This document shows positions 5,782 through 10,104 of a DNA stretch of 10,104 bases, piece by piece. The stretch lies in assembly GCA_000999395.1 (NCBI GenBank), contig LCOM01000041.1, forward strand, positions 1 to 10,104, read 5' to 3'. The notes beneath the pieces were generated by a model. That model was not told the DNA's origin and did not search any database. It saw only the letters and a program-made list of their open reading frames with translations. The stretch's first letter is position 1; each line of letters begins with the position of its first letter. The position numbers and the translations under genes are program-made. This DNA comes from Parcubacteria group bacterium GW2011_GWA2_47_7 (GTDB taxonomy: Bacteria > Patescibacteriota > Minisyncoccia > Phycocordibacterales > UBA6899).

Positions 5782-8124
5782 CTAACGAATTGGTTGTACG
5801 CTAAAGGAGCTTATTTCCGCTGCCATATTTCCTGGGGTATTGTCCCATTCACGCAACGCGACCCCACCAACCAAAGATAATCGCGCATGGTCATAGGTGA
5901 TCACCGCAAAGTTATTGAAGTCACAGCTTATCGTCGTCCCTTTCACGGTGGTACCAAGCGATGCTTTTGCATAATCGTCGTTACCGAAAAGAAGCAGTTT
6001 GGTCGGGGATTGAAAGAGCTTTATACGTATCCCATTTTCGTATGCATAGATGATGACCGAACCTGATGATGAGCCACGAATAAAAGCGCACTCCATATAA
6101 TCACGGTCGCTTGTGCGACGCGCAATAATAGAGAATGTCGATCCGGAAACCCAACGTACGGTTGCGCGAGTGATGTAGTCACTCCAACTCTCGGAGCCTC
6201 TGAGTACATAGAGCGCACTTGTTGTATCGGTCGCTGTTTGCAGGAGAAATCCAGCGGGCGTAGTCACCACTTTCCCCCCCACCGCTCTCCAGCCTTCAAT
6301 TCCCGAAAAATATTCGGTGAATGGCTTTGCTATTCCAGAATCATCAAACAGTACGATTGGCTTATCTGGTGGCGGGGGAGGGGTCTCTTGTACTACGTCG
6401 ATATTTTCTACTTTCGGAGGAAGGGGTGTTGTCGATACATCTGCACCCTGCCCCGCATCCGAGTTAGGTTTAGCTATTACCGATTGTTTTTGAATGATGG
6501 GCGCCGTTTTTATGGGAGATTTTTCTATCGTGCTTGTCGCAAGAATTGTTTTCGGCATTTCGCGGAGTTTTTCCTCCCACGAAGTGAGCGGATCGACTCG
6601 TAAATGCAACAGCGAAAGACTGGCGCCGCCACTTTGCGGGCTCCATATTTGAATTCCTATTCCTCCTTTTTCAGGTAATTCCGTCGCATTGAATTGCAGA
6701 GACGTGATGAGCTCTCCGTTGCGTTCGCAGCCAAAGGTGTTTCCAACAGCGCGCAGACCGTAGGTCACCGATATATTATCGCCCATGGTAAGTGAAGTGC
6801 CCGTACTGTCGGTAGCGACACCATCTTTGGTTTCTTCAATCCAGACCCCTCTTCCATCAAATACGCAGGTTGTGAAATTCTCTGGATTTACATATCTCCC
6901 CACCAGAGTAACAACGGTGTCTGTTGCATGTTTGGCAGATAGCGTAAATTGATAATCGCCCCACGGATAGGAGCCGTCGAGAAAAATGAATGCCCCCGAC
7001 CCCGATCCTTTTATGGAGAGCTCGCTATGTGTGTCATTGATTGTGACTTTCCCCCATGTGACCTTCCACCCCTCATTTGTACCAAAGTCATCAGTGTAAG
7101 GAAGTTTCTTCGTGCTTCCGTCTTGGAGGGCCTGAACGAGACCTTTTCCCGATAACGTAGGAGAAGGTTCGATGCGCCGCAGTATTCGCGTATCTTCACC
7201 TGGATAGTTAAGAGTGTACCCACTGTCAGAAGGCCATACCTGCCTGAATGCAAGCGGATAGTAATCGCCGACAATATCAAGGATAGTATCCTTGGCGTCT
7301 GGATTGTTTGTTGTCTGTTGTCCAAAATCACCGAATGGATAAGAAAACGCGACCGGAGTTTTGCCTGTGCGTGCGGTGATACGCACCCAAGAACCGACGA
7401 GTTCTTGCGCGATTCGTGTGCGATATTCCTCCTGTGTTTCGAGTCTCCCAAGGTCAAAACGCCACTCACGGTTGGAGAGAAGGTATCCCATTCCACCGAC
7501 AGCATCTATTGGTACATACCCACCATTTTTTTGTATCGCATGTGATTCTATTTCCCAGCGGCCGTTATTCGCCATATCGTCGATATCACTTACGGAGAGG
7601 TAGTACGAGTTTTTTCTCTTCTCTGTATCAAAGAGCATCGTGGGAAGAAACATTGTTGCTTGAAATCCGTAGAGCGCAAGAATGGGGTTCGCACCAAAAA
7701 AACTGTCTTTCCGTCCGTCATCAAAGGTGAGCACGAATGGTCTTGGCGGAAGCTCTACTTGCTCACCACGAAGATAGTCCGACAATTCTGTCATGCTGAT
7801 TGTTTGATACCCCGCCTCTTTTAGTGCCTGCATATGATTTGCAAATTGCCCCTGAGTGAGACTGAAACGATCAGGAGTGGTGACTATGCCGTGGTACAAA
7901 AGGACTGGGATTCCGAGCTCAGATGCATTATCACTTGCGAGTGCCACATAATAGTTATCGTTCCAGTTTCCATCCCAAATCCTATATATCGTGAAGTGTG
8001 CATAGGCGTACATGAATTGAGCGCGCAGTGCGACGGTGTCATAAACTTTGCCAAAATTAACCATGCCATAGGCAATTCCTGAACATATAACAATAATGGA
8101 TAATGCGTATGCGATTTTTTTCAT
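5782..8124 (-). CDS. Membrane-anchored NodB/PgaB-like polysaccharide deacetylase with two C-terminal jelly-roll domains
   Basis: A 780-residue surface protein. It has an N-terminal signal anchor (about 4-22), a NodB-type deacetylase domain (about 70-330), a first jelly-roll domain (about 345-512), a linker of low complexity with a TPPPPPDKP segment (about 516-598), and a second jelly-roll domain (about 600-780). The catalytic domain shows motif 1 LTFDDG (D135, D136), motif 2 ESHAIQKNGG (His195) and motif 3 FSYPFG (260-265). The ETQEEYRTRI stretch before motif 3 recalls PgaB, which de-N-acetylates poly-GlcNAc. The second histidine expected four or five residues after His195 is absent (Lys199/Asn200), so metal binding may be impaired or altered. 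It lies 34 bp downstream of the polysaccharide synthase gene and probably acts on or binds that polymer outside the cell. An AGGAAG at 8141-8146 is too far from the ATG (16 nt) to be a good ribosome site. Confidence 0.88.
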   Translation of the reverse strand: MKKIAYALSIIVICSGIAYGMVNFGKVYDTVALRAQFMYAYAHFTIYRIWDGNWNDNYYVALASDNASELGIPVLLYHGIVTTPDRFSLTQGQFANHMQALKEAGYQTISMTELSDYLRGEQVELPPRPFVLTFDDGRKDSFFGANPILALYGFQATMFLPTMLFDTEKRKNSYYLSVSDIDDMANNGRWEIESHAIQKNGGYVPIDAVGGMGYLLSNREWRFDLGRLETQEEYRTRIAQELVGSWVRITARTGKTPVAFSYPFGDFGQQTTNNPDAKDTILDIVGDYYPLAFRQVWPSDSGYTLNYPGEDTRILRRIEPSPTLSGKGLVQALQDGSTKKLPYTDDFGTNEGWKVTWGKVTINDTHSELSIKGSGSGAFIFLDGSYPWGDYQFTLSAKHATDTVVTLVGRYVNPENFTTCVFDGRGVWIEETKDGVATDSTGTSLTMGDNISVTYGLRAVGNTFGCERNGELITSLQFNATELPEKGGIGIQIWSPQSGGASLSLLHLRVDPLTSWEEKLREMPKTILATSTIEKSPIKTAPIIQKQSVIAKPNSDAGQGADVSTTPLPPKVENIDVVQETPPPPPDKPIVLFDDSGIAKPFTEYFSGIEGWRAVGGKVVTTPAGFLLQTATDTTSALYVLRGSESWSDYITRATVRWVSGSTFSIIARRTSDRDYMECAFIRGSSSGSVIIYAYENGIRIKLFQSPTKLLLFGNDDYAKASLGTTVKGTTISCDFNNFAVITYDHARLSLVGGVALREWDNTPGNMAAEISSFSVQPIR

Positions 8125-8158
8125 GGTGTTTTTTTAATTTCTTCCTGATCACTAACTA

Positions 8159-9487
8159 CTAGCGCGTTCCCCACCCTCTGTCCTGAATGGTTACCATCGC
8201 ATAAAACAAAAGTGCTGACATAAAAAGCATGTTGAGTATCGACCACGGGAGAAAATATAAACTTTGCATCGTTTTTTCTCTACTCAAGAGGCGCATGCAT
8301 ACTACGACCAAGAGCGCGATCAGTAGCACACCAAAAATATAGAGCGTAGGAAATGTTCCTGTCACGATTGGCGTGTAGACAAACGTTCGTATTGCAATAA
8401 TTGGGGTTGTCAGCGTGACAAAGATGAGTGGAAAAAAATAGGTAAATGCAACGAACGGGCGCTCTTTCCAGATGAATTTTGCCGTCAAGACCGAGTTGAT
8501 GATCCAGCTTTTTTTCCAACGAATTTGTTGTATTAATAGTTGACGAAATGTCCACGGAACGATAGTGAATGCTCTCGCGCGGAACGTATAGGTTGTTTCG
8601 GATCCACCACGCAGTACCCATGAGGTGAGCGAACGATCATCACCCCAGGTGACGGGTTTCCCAAGAAATTTTTCACCAAGCCAGCGGTCGAGAATAGGAA
8701 GTGCAACACTTTTTCTATATGCAGACGAACATCCACTGCAGCAAAATACGGTATTAAATGATGATTCTGCTGCTTTAAAAATTCTGAACGAAATACCGTA
8801 GTATGCGGCCTGCATTTTTGAGAGAAAGCTCCAATTTCTGTTTGTTGGCTCCGCATGTGCGCTGACCGCTCCAATACGCGGATTTGCGAACGGCAAAATG
8901 AGCTCACGGAATGTTTCTGGGACAATGAAGCTGTCGCTGTCGAGTTGCACGATGATTTCACCCTTCGCCCGACGAAAACCTTCAGCCATCCCATGGCGCT
9001 TTCCGCGGTTCACCTTCCAGTCGACGATTGTTAACTCGGGAAACTCTTTTTGAACGCGACGCAATACGCCGATGGTGCCGTCCGTAGAACCATCGTTAAT
9101 GACAATAACCTCGAGGAGGTGGCGCGGATAGTGAGCAGAAAATGATTTTCGCACAGTATCTTCGATGTCTGCTTCTTCGTTTTTGCAGGGAATGACAATG
9201 CTTACACTTGGCTCATACGACGCGAGGAGTTCGAGTGTGATACTTTTAGTCGGCTCTTTCCATAGCGCCGCCGCAGTGATACGCGAAAAGATGAAGCTCG
9301 TAATAAAAAGGCTATAGAAGAATAAAAACGGACGTGCATCCATATCCGTTGCCGTCGCGGCTTTTACTGTCAGAATAAATCCGACTAACGTCAATACGAG
9401 CGATGCAAGCACGAGCAATATCGTCGCTCTTTTAAGACGTTCTACGAGGGTGATTGATAATTCACTGACATATGCGAGCGTTGTCAT
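8159..9487 (-). CDS. Processive family-2 glycosyltransferase (hyaluronan/chitin synthase-like)
   Basis: A 442-residue membrane glycosyltransferase, near the length of bacterial hyaluronan synthases and NodC. Two N-terminal membrane segments (about 22-42 and 52-72) precede a GT-A catalytic domain: SIVIPCKNEE (96-105), INDGSTDGT (130-138), the DxD metal motif in QLDSDS (D183, D185), CCSGCSSAYR (249-258), GDDRSLTS (282-289, holding the catalytic Asp position) and QxxRW in QQIRW (320-324). About three or four C-terminal membrane segments (about 345-370, 380-400, 410-432) should form the export channel. GDDR plus QxxRW marks processive polymer synthases. The product is probably a UDP-sugar-derived homo- or heteropolymer. 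It is the first gene of the - strand cluster and so the likely core enzyme. The ATG at 9485-9487 has no clear Shine-Dalgarno sequence. Confidence 0.92.
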   Translation of the reverse strand: MTTLAYVSELSITLVERLKRATILLVLASLVLTLVGFILTVKAATATDMDARPFLFFYSLFITSFIFSRITAAALWKEPTKSITLELLASYEPSVSIVIPCKNEEADIEDTVRKSFSAHYPRHLLEVIVINDGSTDGTIGVLRRVQKEFPELTIVDWKVNRGKRHGMAEGFRRAKGEIIVQLDSDSFIVPETFRELILPFANPRIGAVSAHAEPTNRNWSFLSKMQAAYYGISFRIFKAAESSFNTVFCCSGCSSAYRKSVALPILDRWLGEKFLGKPVTWGDDRSLTSWVLRGGSETTYTFRARAFTIVPWTFRQLLIQQIRWKKSWIINSVLTAKFIWKERPFVAFTYFFPLIFVTLTTPIIAIRTFVYTPIVTGTFPTLYIFGVLLIALLVVVCMRLLSREKTMQSLYFLPWSILNMLFMSALLFYAMVTIQDRGWGTR

Positions 9488-9491
9488 AAAA

Positions 9492-9499
9492 ATTTTATA
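9492..9499 (-). promoter_or_regulatory. Possible -10 element for the polysaccharide cluster
   Basis: The - strand reads TATAAAAT four bases before the synthase ATG. This matches a sigma-70 -10 box well, but no good -35 box stands about 17 bp upstream. If used, the transcript would be nearly leaderless or would start inside the gene, so this may be chance AT-richness. Confidence 0.2.
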
Positions 9500-9625
9500 C
9501 TACTACTGGTAATGTTTTGGTTCGTGGAAGTTGGTCACGATAAGGGCAAATATTCCAATTGAGATGCCCATACTGCCTCAGGTGGCGCGTGTGATAAAAC
9601 AATAGAAATCGCAATCGCAATTTTT

Positions 9626-9661
9626 TGTCGATACATTCGAGTTCGCGCATAGAATGCGACA
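9626..9661. other. Bulged inverted repeat (potential hairpin)
   Basis: TGTCG (9626-9630) plus CATTC (9634-9638) pair with GAATG (9652-9656) plus CGACA (9657-9661), giving a ten-base-pair stem with a 3-nt bulge and a 13-nt loop. On the - strand it is followed by an A-run, and on the + strand it is preceded by a T-run, so it is not a standard terminator for + strand transcription. Possible RNA structure in the leader of the polysaccharide cluster; could be chance. Confidence 0.3.
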
Positions 9662-9726
9662 TGTCAGCAAAATACACTCATTGCTGTTTTCTATTGTGCA
9701 CTTTACGCAATGAAAGACCGATGAAG

Positions 9727-9738
9727 ATTATCGATAAT
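9727..9738. promoter_or_regulatory. Perfect 12-bp palindrome, possible operator
   Basis: ATTATCGATAAT is identical to its reverse complement. It lies about 240 bp upstream of the synthase start in the gene-poor stretch. A dimeric regulator could bind it, but no second copy was found in the window. Confidence 0.25.
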
Positions 9739-9955
9739 ATGCGGACTTTCGTCGGCCTTTGTGGACAACTTGCATTCATGTCGTATATGCAGGTCTAAGG
9801 ACGATGAAGTGGAGATAGCTTTGTGTGGCGCGCAGAAGAACATTAGACAATATTTTATGAAAATGTACAAAAGTGTTCCTGGGCAATGCTTTTTGAGCAA
9901 TATGCGAAGAATATGAAGTCCATTAGACTGTTTTGTTGTTGCATGCCGTCAGTGA

Positions 9956-9991
9956 TTGTTAAGATTTTGGTTCATGAATATATGTTCATGA
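9956..9991 (+). promoter_or_regulatory. Possible promoter overlapping an 8-bp direct repeat
   Basis: TTGTTA (9956-9961) and TATATG (9979-9984) are separated by 17 bp, each matching four of six sigma-70 consensus bases. GTTCATGA occurs twice, at 9970-9977 and 9984-9991, flanking the -10-like box at 14-bp spacing, which could be a regulator site. It would drive rightward transcription into the possible gene start near 9999-10032. The match is modest. Confidence 0.22.
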
Positions 9992-9998
9992 GTAACGG

Positions 9999-10104
9999 GT
10001 GAATAAGGAGAAATTCAGCGTAGAAAGAAATATGACGAACATCGTTCGCATTTCACTCTCACTGAGGTCCCTTGAAAAACCTGTTATTTGTCAGATAACA
10101 ATCA
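9999..10104 (+). CDS. Possible 5' end of a gene running off the right edge
   Basis: After a stop at 9993-9995 the frame stays open to the end of the window. Candidate starts are GTG at 9999 and ATG at 10032; the latter begins MTNIVRISLSLRSLEKPV. No recognisable domain is visible in so few codons and no good ribosome site precedes either start. A promoter-like pair lies just upstream. Roughly 35 open codons can easily occur by chance. Confidence 0.2.
   Translation, partial: MNKEKFSVERNMTNIVRISLSLRSLEKPVICQITI
10082..10100. repeat. Inverted repeat at the right edge
   Basis: TGTTAT (10082-10087) and ATAACA (10095-10100) form a perfect six-base inverted repeat around a 7-nt spacer. It is cut close to the window edge, so any larger structure cannot be seen. 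It could be an operator or a weak hairpin. Confidence 0.3.

Larger units (their letters stand above)
9488..10104. other. About 617 bp without a convincing gene
   Basis: No protein recognisable as a known family is encoded on either strand here. Short - strand frames at 9495-9677 (60 codons) and 9703-9900 (65 codons) show no family motif or ribosome site. The stretch contains a bulged hairpin (9626-9661), a 12-bp palindrome (9727-9738), a promoter-like pair with a direct repeat (9956-9991) and an inverted repeat at the edge (10082-10100). I see no tRNA or rRNA. Confidence 0.6.

Noticed and set aside
9495..9677. 60-codon - strand reading frame just upstream of the synthase gene
   Set aside because: No family motif, no ribosome site and no hydrophobic or repeat pattern beyond chance; overlaps the hairpin region.
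9760..9768. TGTGGACAA as a DnaA box
   Set aside because: It is one mismatch from the consensus but stands alone; no cluster of boxes or AT-rich unwinding region indicates an origin.
9703..9900. 65-codon - strand reading frame
   Set aside because: No recognisable motif or ribosome site; composition looks like chance translation of intergenic DNA.

Overview
The window holds two gene groups that converge on a 112-bp gap (3834-3945). The left group, on the + strand, is a signalling pair. The right group, on the - strand, is a compact four-gene cluster that looks like synthesis and modification of a cell-surface polysaccharide. Beyond it lie about 617 bp with no convincing gene (9488-10104). The organism is bacterial. 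Tight gene packing, mostly absent Shine-Dalgarno sequences, a single-membrane style of surface proteins and the protein styles would fit Patescibacteria/CPR (Parcubacteria-like), but nothing in the window proves this.

Left (1-3833): the first gene enters from the left edge already inside a CheR-type methyltransferase domain. The frame is open from base 3, so the first internal ATG (84) is not the true start. It continues through the region typical of CheB/CheR fusions, a heptad coiled coil, two PAS domains, six tandem 21-residue coiled-coil repeats, two more PAS domains, a HisKA domain with an intact H-box, and an ATPase domain that has lost its G1 and F boxes. A single-domain response regulator follows 12 bp later. 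A ten-G tract lies at the junction; losing one G would turn the gap into an ATGA stop/start overlap.

Right (3946-9487, read from right to left): a processive family-2 glycosyltransferase resembling hyaluronan/chitin/NodC synthases; a membrane-anchored NodB-type (PgaB-like) deacetylase carrying two jelly-roll domains; a membrane-anchored protein with one similar domain; and a stand-alone GlmU-like nucleotidyltransferase. Gaps are 34, 10 and 14 bp, so they probably form one operon. The simplest reading is that the nucleotidyltransferase makes an activated sugar, the synthase polymerises and exports it, the deacetylase-like protein modifies or binds the polymer outside, and the jelly-roll protein binds it. 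Two of the enzymes depart from the textbook active site. The GlmU-like protein has changes at three substrate/metal positions, and the deacetylase lacks the second metal-binding histidine. Either the chemistry differs from the PNAG/chitin paradigm or some members have become binding proteins.

Right edge (9488-10104): this stretch contains a -10-like box just before the synthase gene, a bulged hairpin, a 12-bp perfect palindrome, a promoter-like pair overlapping a direct repeat, a possible gene start running off the edge, and a terminal inverted repeat. All of these are weak individually.
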